NCBI GenBank assembly: GCA_027422505.1
Contig: JAPQWV010000127.1
Span: forward strand, 62,001 to 126,000
Direction: 5' to 3'
Length of the DNA: 64,000 nucleotides
Origin: Craterostigma plantagineum
Lineage: Eukaryota > Streptophyta > Magnoliopsida > Lamiales > Linderniaceae
Part shown: piece by piece, positions 1 through 13,112 of the stretch
Position numbering within the stretch: position 1 is the stretch's first letter
Layout: every line of letters begins with the position of its first letter
Made by a program: the position numbers and the translations under genes
Notes under the pieces: model-generated
What the model was told of the DNA's origin: nothing
Databases searched by the model: none
The model's input: the letters and a program-made list of their open reading frames with translations, nothing else

Positions 1-660
1 GCTAAGGCAACAGGAGCGTGAACAGATTGCTGAAAAGCGGAAGAGGGATTTGGTTTGTGGATATTTCGATTATCCCCTTTGATGCTAAATCTTGAATAAA
101 TTTATTGAATTACATTATTATCAATACAATACGCTTCTTTTTCGCAGCTTTTCTTCCCACTGATGTCCGTTTTTTCTGTGCCAGACTCTCAGAGCTCGTA
201 TCGCTGCTAAGGCGGAGGAAAAGAAGTTAGAATTGTTGTTTCTTCGCTGGAGCGAGCATCAGCGAAAACTTGGAAATTTCACAAGGTAGATTATATTTCA
301 TTCTCTTTTTTCTCCTCTGCCTTGCATTGGGGTATGATTATATATACCTGTCTTTTTTTTTTTGACTTTTTTCTCGTTCAATGTGGCACAGGTTATTTCT
401 AATTTGGTCCAAAAGTATCAATATTCCAATTTTGTTGAGATAAGATAAGTGTTCGTTCATGTACAGAAAGTCGATCTAGCTTAATGGCGAGCATTTCCTG
501 CTTAATAATTTTAGGTTCATCTTTGGTGGATTTCATAGATGTTTTTGACCTCTCCTTCCCCCATGTTCTGTACTTACAGGACAAAAGCAGAGCCACCCAT
601 TTATTACATGTTTACCAAACCTATGGAAGAAGATAAAACCTTGCTTGACCAACAGAAAGA

Positions 661-717
<57 letters not shown>

Positions 718-1147
718 TAAGCTCACTAAGGCTCTTACACTTGGCGACTTTTGGTAGATGTTTCAAGAGTGGAAAGTTGCAAGGAGAGAGGAACTGTCTC
801 AGTACCAAAAGCAGATTGCTGAACAGTACGTAGCAAACGTCGACAAGGAGTTAGAAAGGTGGCAAAATGGTAGAAAAGGTAAGAGAGGAAACACCGATGA
901 CATGGCTAACTTACAGGAAACCATGGACAAAGAACTAGAGACCCATCAGCTTGAGCACGGGCCCAAGACTAGGAATATCCCTGGCCAAGGTAATAACGAA
1001 GATGAGGACGATGTAGAAGACATCAATGCTGCTGAAGATGATATGATCGACGATGTTTTGGGCGTCGACGAACAGAGGATTGTCGAAACGGTAAACGTTG
1101 AAAACCGTAGTCCCTTTGAGGATACGAAAGAAGAGTCAAGTCTTTGA
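1..1147 (+). CDS. Pinin-like nuclear splicing-associated protein, C-terminal part (5' end outside window)
   Basis: Exons read as 1-52, 185-285, 580-664 and 758-1147, all with GT-AG borders and a continuous frame. The joined protein carries the pinin/SDK/memA domain: a basic Arg/Lys/Gln-rich helix (REQIAEKRKRDL), then AAKAEEKKLELLFLRWSEH, then a block with PPIYYMFTKP, then a Glu/Gln-rich helix (EEWK/ARREEL type) and an acidic Asp/Glu tail (EDEDDVEDINAAEDD). Family knowledge: pinin works in the nucleus with the exon-junction/spliceosome machinery; plants have one or few copies. The start codon lies upstream of the window, so this entry is partial. The third intron is only 93 bp and is mostly a CT repeat that begins at its 5' splice site. 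Function is inferred from family resemblance. Confidence 0.85.
666..714. repeat. (CT)n microsatellite inside a 93-bp intron
   Basis: About 24 CT units fill half of the third visible intron of the pinin-like gene, starting two bases after the exon border. The donor reads CAG|GTCTCTCT instead of a GTAAGT-type site. Confidence 0.95.
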
Positions 1148-1490
1148 TTCAAATGTTTAAGCTTATTTTGCATCCTTTCAAGTTTCTTTAAGCACTGATG
1201 GTGTGTAGGATCTCGATTTTCTCTATATTTCTATGTATTGTTTGTTAGACCAATGCTATTTCTTCCTTGTTTTGATTTATGAGAGATTATATGCCGAAAA
1301 AAGTGTCGCAATTTAGAACATCATTAAGGCAAAAAATCAAAATGCCGCAACATGAAAAGTAGTAACTGTATCATTCGGAATAAGCAAGGTACTTCGAAAG
1401 ACTCTTCCAACAAAAACAGCCGAAATTAGGGCAAGTATGGTCCATAACCATACATGAACCCGAATTCTTTCAAGAATGTAAGAAAAAGTT

Positions 1491-3251
<1,761 letters not shown>

Positions 3252-3469
3252 TTTCACTCTTCCAACCTGGGAATAAGAACAGAAAGGTGACTACGAGTAC
3301 ATTGCATCTAATCGAATCAAGACATAAACATGTTCAAACTCGAGCTTGCAAAGTGTTCAAACCAAAAATAATCAAGAAAAAATAGTTGCAGAAATCAGAA
3401 TCTGAGGCGAGAGAGCTGACAACGGCGGAGTACCTTCTTGTGCCTCCGCCCTCCGCCCTGTAAGATCTC

Positions 3470-3580
3470 CAAAACCCTACAATTGCTGGGAACTATTTAT
3501 AGCCCCTTGAACCGTGTTTTCTAATTTAATTAAATTGGGCCCAAAATTATTATTATCGGCAGTTTAATTAGGCCCGATAT
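3470..3580 (-). promoter_or_regulatory. uL3 core promoter: TATA box, telo-box and site II elements
   Basis: On the minus strand a TATA box CTATAAATAG lies at 3493-3502. A telo-box (AAACCCTA on plus) is at 3472-3479, near the expected transcription start. Site-II-type GGGCCC/GGCCC motifs lie at 3537-3542 and 3570-3576. This combination is well known in plant ribosomal-protein genes. The role assignment is inference. Confidence 0.65.
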
Positions 3581-3647
3581 ATCCATTTATCTATCTTCAT
3601 TGTTAATATACTTGGTACTTCATCAATAATATCTCAACTAGTCTATT

Positions 3648-4540
3648 TTGCACACCCTATGTGTGTGCCTGAAATTTTTTTTTTATTATTTTTTTAAATT
3701 TTCTTGCCACATTTACTATGAATTTCATGAATTATGATTATTAATGCCAAGAATAGTAATTGGGCCTTAAAGTGGGCTGACGGTTCGTTTTAGATCTCCC
3801 ACACCCATCGGTTTTTTAAGTTAAGTTTGAACAGTTCGGCTGACGGTTTGTTACAACGTGGGTATTGTCGATTAATCTAATAGATTTAAGTAACTACCTA
3901 ATTGGCTTCAATTTTGGGTGTAATTGCTACACCAAATTGAAACAAAATTAGACAGTTTTTAAATGGTGCTCACCATTAATAAAAGAGTATAGATAATAAA
4001 CAAAGTTATAGTAATTTATTTAATTTAAAATATTAATGCAAATTGTAACTAAATTTAATAGTAACTAGCTAAAAAATCATTAACTATAAATAGTAAGTAA
4101 TTAGTGTTTTTTTTATTGATTTTTTGGCCAAATAGCAATTTATACTACCCTCACGCTTAATAAATAAGAATAATTTTTCTAAGTCCTATAAACTTGATGG
4201 GAGGTGCAAGCCCATCTGAAATAAAAATATATATACTCTTATATTAATGGTGATGGTGGTTAAAAATTGTTTTATGGTGTATCTATCAACCAATCAGAAA
4301 TTTACTCAAATTAAAAGTTGTAAAATAAAAAATAAATATTAGGTCACGTTCTTTAGCCTAACGAAACTGCCTATTCTATTTTTGGTAAAATGCTTATTTT
4401 TCTAACTAAATATTAAAATCAAAATCGGAACAAAAACCTCTTATCAATTTTTATTTTCATGCGCACATATAGGGTGTGCAACATATACTATACTAATATA
4501 TATGTAGGGCGTGCAACATATACTATACTAATATATATGT
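3648..4540. mobile_element. Inverted-repeat-bounded AT-rich element, type uncertain
   Basis: A 27-bp inverted repeat (core GCACACCCTAT) is found at 3648-3674 and 4455-4481 with few mismatches, enclosing about 0.8 kb of AT-rich non-coding DNA. On the minus strand the left end also reads hairpin (GCACAC...GTGTGC), eight bases, then CTAG, which resembles a Helitron 3' end. Just past the right repeat, a 35-bp segment is tandemly doubled (4471-4505 and 4506-4540, one mismatch seen). No gene is visible here. Confidence 0.4.
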
Positions 4541-4719
4541 TATATGTAAGTGTATCGATTCTATTTTAATTTTAGAAAAAGAAAAGAAACCACAACAGCA
4601 AATCTCCTCTCAATCGTCAAGAACTAAGAGAAAGTTACACATACACATAAGCTAACAATTACATCAAAGTTCAAACGATCACTTTTTTGTTTTCACAAAC
4701 CGTCGACCGCACCAACGTT

Positions 4720-6600
4720 TCATTCGCAGGCCAGTTTGGTATCGAAGCTACTCAAGCAAATCGCAAACGCCTGAAACGCCGACAAAGGATACCTATAATC
4801 CATAGTGAACATATCCTTCCCAACCTTTCCAAACTGAAGTATAACCTTATCGTGGTCCGACGACCCACCCTGGCTCGCCTGGCCGCCGCCGCCGCCCTGC
4901 CTCGCCGGAGCCGGCGCCGGAGCACCGCCGGCGGCGATGAGCTGGAAGTTCTTCACAGAAGCAACCGTCACCCGCCCCCGAAAATTCAGGCACCAGCACT
5001 GAAGCTGCTCGTGCCAGCGTGGCGCTTTGTTCTTCAACACCAAAGGCGTAATAATCCTCCCCTTATCCTCGTCTCCTTGGTTAGGGTTAGAATACTCGCC
5101 GGCTATGTCTGAAAACCTCGAGCTGCTGAAATCAGCGGAGCGATCCATGGACTTGGAAAAAGAAATGCTCCGAAAGGAGTCCTCGAGGGCCCGAGGGGCG
5201 AGCTCGGGCTGGCCCGGGACGGATCCGCCGGGCTCGAGCGACGAGGCTGGGATCGAGTGCATGACGCAGTTCATCTTGCGTGGGCCCCGAGTACCGAGGA
5301 CGTTGAGCTCGTAGGTGATGAGGGCGATGTTGTAATTTCCACTGGGAACTTTGGGGGAGACTTTCTTCGAGTTGATGAACCTTCTGCTCGTTTTTCCAGG
5401 CTGGGATGCGTGGGAGTTGGAAGATTGGAGGGGCGGCTGAGTGTCGTTGATTACGAACTTTGTCCCGAGGAAATTCGATCTACGAGGAAATTAAAATGGA
5501 ATTGTCATTGATCATTTAGGAAATGTTTTTGAAGAGATCTAAGACGAAGGGCAGTTAGGTTTCTGAGATTAAGACAAAGGGTAATTAAAAGATTGGTTTC
5601 TTTTTACCTTGTTCAAGAACAAAGACAAAGGATAACTAAAAGATTGGTTTTTTTTACCACGATGAAGAAGGGTTTCGGAAGTCAAGACAAAGGGTAATTA
5701 AAAGATTGGTCTTTTTTTACCTCGTTGAAGAAGGGCTTCAGATTAAAAAAAGGGTGATTAAAAGATTTAGGGGTGTTCCAAATGTCTGGTTAACAGTTCG
5801 GTTATTACCGAATGAACACCCCTAGAAAGATTGGATTTTTTACCTCAGTTTTCCAATATACGTGCTGCTCGATCTTGAAATATTTCCCGAATCCATTGAG
5901 ATTACGTACTCCGTACAAGTGGTTCGACGTGTTCTTTTCGCAGAGAGGAGGAATTTCCCGTTCTCGGCTAGCAAAGCTGCGATAAATTTCAACAAGAAGA
6001 AAAAAGAAAATCATATACCCAAAAAAAAAAAATAAGCAGAAGGTCAAGAAAGATGAAGAGCTTTGATATGAAATGAGACATACCTTGACTGAGGCATAAG
6101 TAAAGCCGATACGTTAGGTTAGAGTTTTCCCGCTTTATGAAGCACTGTATCGTCCCATCTCGAAACCCAGGCTAAAAACAACGCAAAAAAATACCTCAAA
6201 ACTCAGCAATTTTCGGTCATCGACATGCATTGATAACTCAACTAACCGACCTGCTTCAGAGAAATGGGGAAAGTGATCTTCCCACAAAACTCGGGCTTTT
6301 GACTAATTCCTCACACATGCTCCTCCAAGATCTGCAAACGCCAGCGCAAGAAACGACGTTTTTTCGAGCGGGCCAAGTGCTTTCGCTCTCTTCCAACCTC
6401 TTAATCACATCGTAGAGGAGCTCGGGCGGGAGATTTGCCCAGGGACTGTTTTGAACTACCAATGGCTGATCGTTTAGTTCTCTGAAAGAAGCGCCGTATG
6501 ATTTTCCCCTTTGATGGCCCGAGAGCCTCAGGTCGAAGCTTCGCCTCGATAAGCTCCCGAAACTGTCTCTTAGGTCCCGAGCTATGCTTCGAAAAGACAT
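4720..6600 (-). pseudogene. Tubby-like F-box protein with a single-base frameshift
   Basis: Exons on the minus strand: 6251-6600, 6084-6171, 5844-5976 and 4720-5479. Residues 1-103 start [20 protein letters not shown] and contain the F-box (about 52-100, with [20 protein letters not shown]). The later exons encode the tubby barrel: [60 protein letters not shown] and the terminal FALC-type end, here FDTKLACE. Exon 1 is 350 nt, but the downstream exons (88+133+760=981 nt) need it to be a multiple of three. Around 6293-6295 the frame slips: one base is missing in a G run (C run on the coding strand), giving a stop 13 codons later. Apart from this the model would be about 443 residues, normal for the family. 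TLPs bind phosphoinositides at the plasma membrane and join SCF complexes. It could be a true pseudogene or an assembly error. Confidence 0.88.
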
Positions 6601-7397
6601 CGAAATTCTTCGAAGTGTGTAAGAAAGTTGGGTTGTGTTCTCGGATTCTTTCTTCTTGGTTTCAGTATGTGATGGTTGAAAGCCAACTCAGTGAATCTGA
6701 AAGAAACCGAGCAAAAGATGGAACAATAATAAGCCACAGACTAATTTCTATCAGAAAATTCTGTAATAATTTCAACTTAACACAGTCTTACAAAATATAT
6801 TATGATGTCATACTTAAGAAACAAAACCAACCCATTACAGAAAGACCATGAATTCAACGGTTAAGTAAGTGTAAGCAAGCAGATCAAACGAAGATGCTAT
6901 ATTGGAGCAAAAATAGTGACAGAAAAACATATATAGCAAAATACTTGAATAGCTTCTAAGAAAGAAAGCTGCTAACCTGCTTTTATAGCAAGAACAGAGC
7001 TCAAACGATATCTATCACAAAGATCTGCAAAGAAAACAAACCCCAAAAGTTTTTTAAGCCAAAGCAGTCCCTGAAGCTAATCAGGCCTTGAACTCGAACC
7101 CCTCAAACAAAATTCCCAAGCTTGAAAATCAAATCTTAAAGTTGAAAAGATGAAATCGAGCTCAAGAACCAGGTCGGAGAGAAGATTAACGAAGGAGGAG
7201 GATTCCGTTAAAAGGTCGGAAAACACGAATTATGTAAAAAAAACTAAAAAAAGTTGAAAAAGGCAAATTGTATTTAATGCAATGTTTTAATCTTCTCGAC
7301 TTTGGTTTGGTTTGGTTAGTGAGTTGAATAATTATGTCTGTTTTTTTATTTAGTTTTCTTTTATTATGTACTTGACCGAAGGCCGGGCGGGCAAGAG

Positions 7398-7400
<3 letters not shown>
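6601..7400. other. Presumed 5' leader/promoter of the tubby-like gene
   Basis: No coding exon is recognisable. AG- and CT-rich tracts fit a leader on the minus strand, possibly with a leader intron, ending near the CT microsatellite at 7401. Confidence 0.3.

Positions 7401-7452
<52 letters not shown>
7401..7452. repeat. Compound (CT)18(GT)8 microsatellite
   Basis: A CT run at 7401-7436 passes directly into a GT run at 7437-7452. It lies upstream of the tubby-like gene and may fall in its leader or promoter. Confidence 0.95.
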
Positions 7453-7676
7453 AGAGGGATGAGCCAAATGTGTAGGCACAAAAACACTGTTTAGAGGTCA
7501 ACTTCTCAGCAAAAATTGTATTTGGGATTTAGGTTTATAGAAAGATTATCAAATATTTAGAGACGTAAGCAAAGCACATACGAAGTCCAGTTTGGCGTGT
7601 TGCGTTGGTTAGCTAGTGCGAGTAGTTTGAGATTAATATATATATATATATATAATCATATCACACGTCATCTTTA

Positions 7677-8683
7677 GACCTGTGTTTGTTTTGCGATTAT
7701 CCTCTTATCGTCCATCACCATGTTCTTTTGGCGTTTGTGATGTCATCACCGTAATGACGGCTCACCTAGGTGACGAATATTCTATCTTACCCCTAAAAAA
7801 CTAGGTAATCTTACATCACGGTGATAATGTCACTGTGATCTTTCAAATTTTTATTTTGGACAACATTATCCCTTAAGCAATTATACATAATATATCCTTA
7901 TTCATACTTTAAATTCTATAATAAATATTTGTATCTCAAAATAATAAATTTAATAATAAATAATTACATTGTTATTATATAAAAAATATTATTAATTCTT
8001 AAAAGAAAATTAAACTCTATATTAAAATAGTAATCATTATTATGTAAATATCATATATCTAGAGCGGGCCTGCCCGCCAAAGTGTCGGGCCGGGCTGTGT
8101 AATTGTGGCGGGGCGGGCCGCGGGCAAGCCCGCTAGAATTAAAAATAGTAATTTTTTATGTTAAATAATATGTTTAAATAACTTATGTATCTTGTACATA
8201 TTTTTTAATATATTTTTAGTGGACATAAGTTTAATAAAATAAATAAATTATTATTAAAGAGTTAGAACTAAATTACAAATATTTTTGAATTAAAAAATCT
8301 TCTTTTTTAAATTATTTTCCTATTTTATAAAATTTTCTCTTTTTATATTCCCTTTCTCTGGCCGGCCAGAGGCGGGCTTACCTGTGTCCGCCCCGCCAGT
8401 TGGCGGGTAACGAGCCGGCCCGCCCCACCGGCCCGTTTGACAGCTCTACATCATCTCAATATATCTATATATATATATAACCCACATAATCTATATAGTA
8501 TTCGTAGGGTTAAATATGACATTACTAATATCACCCTTCACATCACCATGATTAGACGAACACAATATTCTGTATCACCTTCATATGCAAACTAAAATAT
8601 CATCCAAAACAAACACGGTGATATTCATATTACGGTAATGTAAGTATCACCGTGATGTTGGATCACCAGAAACAAACACCTCC
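7677..8683. mobile_element. Tourist-like (PIF/Harbinger-type) non-autonomous element
   Basis: The 3-bp target duplication TTA lies at 7674-7676 and 8684-8686. The ends share GTGTTTGTTT as an imperfect inverted repeat. Subterminal blocks such as ATCACCGTAATG and TATCACCGTGATG recur on both sides. No transposase is present. A second MITE is nested inside (8060-8448). The superfamily is inferred from the TTA target site and the termini. Confidence 0.6.
8060..8448. mobile_element. hAT-type MITE with GC-rich subterminal arms, nested
   Basis: The right end reads GGCCCGTTTGACAGCTCTA; the left begins TAGAGC...GGGCC and lacks the internal TGTCAAAC. GC-rich arms (GGCGGGCC/CCCGCC repeats) flank an AT-rich core. 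It resembles the element at 27800-28266. The flanking octamers (CATATATC and CATCATCT) match only partly. Confidence 0.5.
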
Positions 8684-9008
8684 TTAATGTATTGTAATTT
8701 GATTCAATACATTTTTAAAACTCAAAATTATTATTATTTAAGCTCATAAATGTGCTTTTCCATTACTGTACTCAATAATGATTTAAGACGAAAATCCAAA
8801 TATTTTCCTTCTCGACAAATAACAACACAAAGATTTACTCATTAATCATATCAAACCCGAAATTCACAAAGTAGCAGCACACAGCGACCGGTAAAAACCC
8901 GAAAACGTCACAACTTCACAACAGAAAACTAAACAACGAACGAAACAAGAAAACGACTGACACAAACTTAAGACACAAGACTCGCATAAATCCCGAAGAA
9001 AAAGAAAG

Positions 9009-10220
9009 TTACTTGGAACGACTGCGACGTCCCATTTCCTTGGATTCAATCTCAAGCCTAAAACGTTCGTTTTCCAGCCTCATTAAGTCGTTACGAATCT
9101 TCATCTGATGGATTTCTTTGTCTTCTTCTTCGCACATTCTCAGCCACTGAAACCTCATGGTTTCAAGTTCGAGCATCTCCTTCTCTATCTGAAGCGTCCT
9201 CTCTTTCACCCGCAATAACCTTGCCTGTAAATCAGGGCTCGTGCCATTGCTTTGCCCTTCAACAGCAGCTAATGGAGGAGCTATACGTTCGTTTCCTTGA
9301 TGACAAGATTGATCGATATCCATAGCATTTCCTCCATGTTCTCTACGCCTCAGACCTTTCTGTGTATACTTATCAAGAAACTCTTTCGAGTACCTATACC
9401 TTGCCTTACCTTTAAGAGCGTACTGCACTGACTTTTGTAGGGTTTCGTCGTGGGGAAGATGGGCTCGGTCCCCGTCGAAGTAAGAGCACATCTCTTCGAA
9501 AAACAAGTGCTTGCAGCTCAAGATCTTTCTCAGCTCAGCTTTAGCCTTGTTTGGGACGTTCATAGCCTGCAAAAGGGATGGGTTCTTCACAGCAGTGAGG
9601 GCGTTGAATCTCCCCAGTACTTCATTCAGTCTCTTGAACTTCTGGCAGAGAACGTTGAACTTATCTTCGCACTGATGGGGTGATACCATGAAACCTCTCT
9701 CGACCATTAGGTTGGAGATCACCTTCCATTTGCCTTTTACGGGGGTCAGCAAATGAGATCCTTCATTAGAGGGATTGCTGCTCGAAGAAGAAGAACCAAC
9801 AGCATCCCACCCAACGTAAGAAACAATGCTGATCAATAGCTTGACCATAGCATCAGTCCATTTTATGCGCTGCCACCCTTTTTCTGGGCTCTTTGGGTCG
9901 TTCTCCACCTGCAGATTCACATCGCCTTCAAGATTCGGCCAATGGGTTTCTTCGACGAGATAGTAAGGGTTCTCACAAGGGTAAGTTTCTGGTAGACCAT
10001 CAATATCAAAAAGGAAGGCATTGGAGTTTTGCTGGGGGTATGATGGGGAGCTTTGAGGCATATATGCATTGGGATCTTGCTGGGGATAACATGGTGAAGA
10101 TAGAGACATATAAGCATCAGGGTTTTCGTCATCATCAACTATGATTAGCCTCTGAAGATCCTCATCACTAATTGCATCAAAACCTGCCGCTCCATCAGGC
10201 AACTCATATGTGTTTTCCAT
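9009..10220 (-). CDS. Trihelix/SANT-like DNA-binding protein
   Basis: A single 403-codon open frame with its ATG at 10220. The trihelix (Myb/SANT-like) domain spans about residues 118-205, including RIKWTDAMVKLLISIVSYVG, GKWKVISNLMVERGF and QCEDKFNVLCQKFKRLN. These give the tryptophan-spaced helices of plant GT-type factors. The segment RKILSCKHLFFEEMCSYFDG (about 231-250) is typical of the Arabidopsis AT1G21200/AT1G76870-like group. The C-terminal 75 residues are a charged coiled coil (ERTLQIEKEMLELETMRF). The N-terminus holds two copies of a short unit, DAYM..SSP.YPQQ (residues 36-64). A nuclear transcription regulator is inferred; the target site is unknown. Confidence 0.8.
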   Translation of the reverse strand: MENTYELPDGAAGFDAISDEDLQRLIIVDDDENPDAYMSLSSPCYPQQDPNAYMPQSSPSYPQQNSNAFLFDIDGLPETYPCENPYYLVEETHWPNLEGDVNLQVENDPKSPEKGWQRIKWTDAMVKLLISIVSYVGWDAVGSSSSSSNPSNEGSHLLTPVKGKWKVISNLMVERGFMVSPHQCEDKFNVLCQKFKRLNEVLGRFNALTAVKNPSLLQAMNVPNKAKAELRKILSCKHLFFEEMCSYFDGDRAHLPHDETLQKSVQYALKGKARYRYSKEFLDKYTQKGLRRREHGGNAMDIDQSCHQGNERIAPPLAAVEGQSNGTSPDLQARLLRVKERTLQIEKEMLELETMRFQWLRMCEEEDKEIHQMKIRNDLMRLENERFRLEIESKEMGRRSRSK

Positions 10221-10259
10221 ATTATAACATAAACACTAAACAGAATACTATCACCAGAA

Positions 10260-11460
10260 AGGAAAAAAAAAAGGAAAAAGATCAATGACTTCTTCACAAA
10301 CTTTAGATTGGAAATATTGTGCTGCTTAAGGATCCAGCTTAAAAAGGAACAACGAAGAACGAGAATGTATAAGAAAACATAGACTGCAAAGAAGCTTCAT
10401 AAGATCAGACAAGAGAGCTCAGGGTGCAGAAGGAGCATGCATAACAGTAAAGCTAAGTAGCTTTGAAGAAAATCAAGCATAGAAATAGGCATAACAGAGA
10501 GATGTAGTGAAGACACGAAGCACACAGGTGTCAGTGAATGAGCAAGCCCAAACGGGTGTCCAAAGGTGGTTTCCATTGGGATTTGTGCTCACTTAATTTC
10601 CAGCAACAACCACAAGTAGGTGCATTGCGCATTAATCTAGAGATTCTCGAATAAGACGAATGAGAAGGGACAGAGTCTGGTAACCTCCTCAGAGAATGAC
10701 AAAACAAAACACATAGGATCTTGTGTGTATGCATTTGTGAAAGTTTCAGGGCATACAACAGTAATTAAGATGGCACGTGCTCAAATTAAGCTATATTCTT
10801 ACAATATATGAAATATAAGTTAGGGAACGTCTACGTATTTGCATGCACGAGCAGAAGCATAATCACATTTAGGGACAGCATGATAATTCAGTTACATCTA
10901 AAAGTCTGCCAAAACGATCAAAACGAACTTCAGCGTGTTAATAAACAAGCAAACATGACATTTCAGTGTTTGCCTAAAACGAATGTTGGTCAGCGATACG
11001 ACAATTTGGCTGTTATTAGGTATCCGTTAGTACGACATTCTTCAAGGTCCCGATGACTTGGAGAACAACGTTGAGATCCGTCTGTATAAATACAAGATCC
11101 AGTAGTGTTAAATGCGAATGCAATAATTAGTTTCTCCAACTACTAAAATAATATTCAGAGTGACATGGAGGTATAGCCGACGTGATCAAGATTGTCACAA
11201 TGTTAATTGATTCAAATCCAAAGAGAGTTTCAATTATGTAATTAAGGAACTGACTCAGTCTCGCCAGGTTTTTCCTTTAACATTTTCTATCATGAAGGTG
11301 TTTCATTATCCAGGTCACAATTATTGAATAGAATTGTCATAGAAAAGCTACATCTTATGCTATCTAGAGTCATACAAGAATCTTTTACAAACTTTTAATG
11401 ACATAGTTCTATCCCAATTATGTGTCATTTATCTATCTCTATTCTCTATCCTGATTTGTT
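10260..11460. other. Spacer upstream of the trihelix gene
   Basis: No convincing coding exon on either strand. It may hold the leader, a leader intron and the promoter of the minus-strand gene. Confidence 0.3.
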
Positions 11461-11474
11461 ATTGTTACTGGTGC

Positions 11475-11475
11475 A

Positions 11476-11503
<28 letters not shown>
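11475..11503. repeat. (CA)n microsatellite
   Basis: About 14 CA units in a non-coding spacer. Confidence 0.95.
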
Positions 11504-11506
<3 letters not shown>

Positions 11507-12290
11507 CCATTTATATAATAAGCATTAAGGCTAGTACCAATTCTTGGTATAAATGGAATATAAATTCATCAAAATTTACCCTAATATATCAAAGTGTCAG
11601 ATACTAACCAGCGAACGCTAAAATTTACCAATCACCAGCACTAATTTCTCGGTTTTCAAGCTCTATCTATTCCAAGCTTAGGAATACTCCTTTTTTCTCC
11701 TCATTCTTTCTTATTCTGTAGCCAGCTCCACGTACCTCGGCCAATTGAAACGCCATTTTTCCAGCTCCACTGTTTCCGCTTCAAGTACTGTTGAGATCAT
11801 TGGAGCTACTCTTGTATTGTCGTGGAGACACGCGAAAACCTGTTTCAGAAGTTACCGTGGAGATTGCTTTGTCCCATTTAGGGTAAAAGAGGTGCAGTCG
11901 TTTGCCCACCATTTCCTCAGCTTCTCCAACATAGATAGCTCTTGTCACTACATGCATTGGCCTTTGATTTGCCGCCTACACTCATCCAAGGCGAATCTCA
12001 CCTCCACTTCCATCAACATCGCAAGACCTGGAATGGATAATCTACAAAATGCTCTACTTCGAAGCAAAATCCTGACGAGCATGCTATGGCATTGAGCATT
12101 CTTGAAAAGGATGAAGTATGAACCCTAAAATCTAAATAAATTGCTTGCCAAATAATACTAAATTTGTCCCTATTTTCTTCAGCCTTCGTTCTTGGGTTCT
12201 TTTAACAAAAGGGAGCGTTTCCTATTTTAATTAAACAAAAGGGAACGGACCGAAAGTTACTGAAATACCCCAACTTAAGTAGCATTTATT
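11504..12290. other. Spacer with short chance frames
   Basis: A 116-codon frame occurs at 11745-12095 (+), but it shows no domain, no family resemblance that I recognise and no splice context. Nothing else is seen. Confidence 0.3.
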
Positions 12291-12512
12291 CGAGTAATTA
12301 AAAATTCGAATTAATTCGAATAAATTTTTTTTAATTCGAATTTATTCGAATTAATCAATTCGAGTAAAAAAAACTCGAATTGAAAAATATTAATTCGAAT
12401 TTTTAATTCGAATTTTTTTTTTACTCGAATAAGTGTTATTTTTCTATTCGAATTCACTCAAATAGTTCGAATAAAATATTCGAATAAATCGTTTTTTACT
12501 CGAAAACGACGA
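12290..12512. repeat. Dense array of palindromic TTCGAA-containing motifs
   Basis: Over roughly 220 bp, TCGAA/TTCGA cores recur more than a dozen times in an otherwise A/T background, in both orientations, often as AATTCGAAT. The array can fold on itself. No element boundaries are clear. Confidence 0.6.
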
Positions 12513-12863
12513 TTTCAAGCTCAAAAACACGAAAATTCACCCAGATTTTGGGTTAATACATGTAAGAATCACGAACCCATCGATTAAAATCTCATTTCGA
12601 CATGAAATTTCAGTCGAGCGGATCAAAATGATAATCAAACACTTCGATTTTTTTTTAAAACACCCGTTCCCTTTTTTTTAATTAGAAAACCTAGAATCCT
12701 CTTTTTTAATTTCACACAAAAGTAATCCTATTTAACAAAAAAATCCTTCGTTCTTCGATTCGCTGGTGTGACAGCTCATTGATCTTATCTTCATACCAAA
12801 AAAGCTATTGCCAGAGCAATCGTTTTTGTACTGCCAGAATTACCCTCATAAAAAAACCAGCTT

Positions 12864-13020
12864 TGGGCCCCACTCCTAAATAGGCCTAACGGACCACTTC
12901 TCAACAATTTGGATGGTATAATCGGCCCACTATACCTAATTTTCTGTGATATGGCCCACTAAGAAATACAAATGGGCCATACGTGGGCCTAAATGGGTCT
13001 ATGGCCCATGTTTATTCATG
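12864..13020. promoter_or_regulatory. Cluster of GGCCCA/TGGGCC (site II-type) motifs
   Basis: At least seven GGCCCA/TGGGCC-type cores fall in about 155 bp, for example GGGCCC at 12865-12870 and repeated ATGGCCCA/TGGGCCATA forms at 12950-13010. Such clusters bind TCP factors in promoters of plant growth genes. No recognisable gene starts nearby, so the role is uncertain. Confidence 0.4.
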
Positions 13021-13112
13021 AAATTGACACGAAGCCAAACCGAACTACGTGGCGAAAGGTATTGATGCCTCTCAAGGAAAAAACCCTTCGACAATCGCAC
13101 GTAGTATTATGC

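Noticed and set aside
11745..12095. 116-codon frame
   Set aside because: No recognisable domain or family, no gene structure; likely chance.
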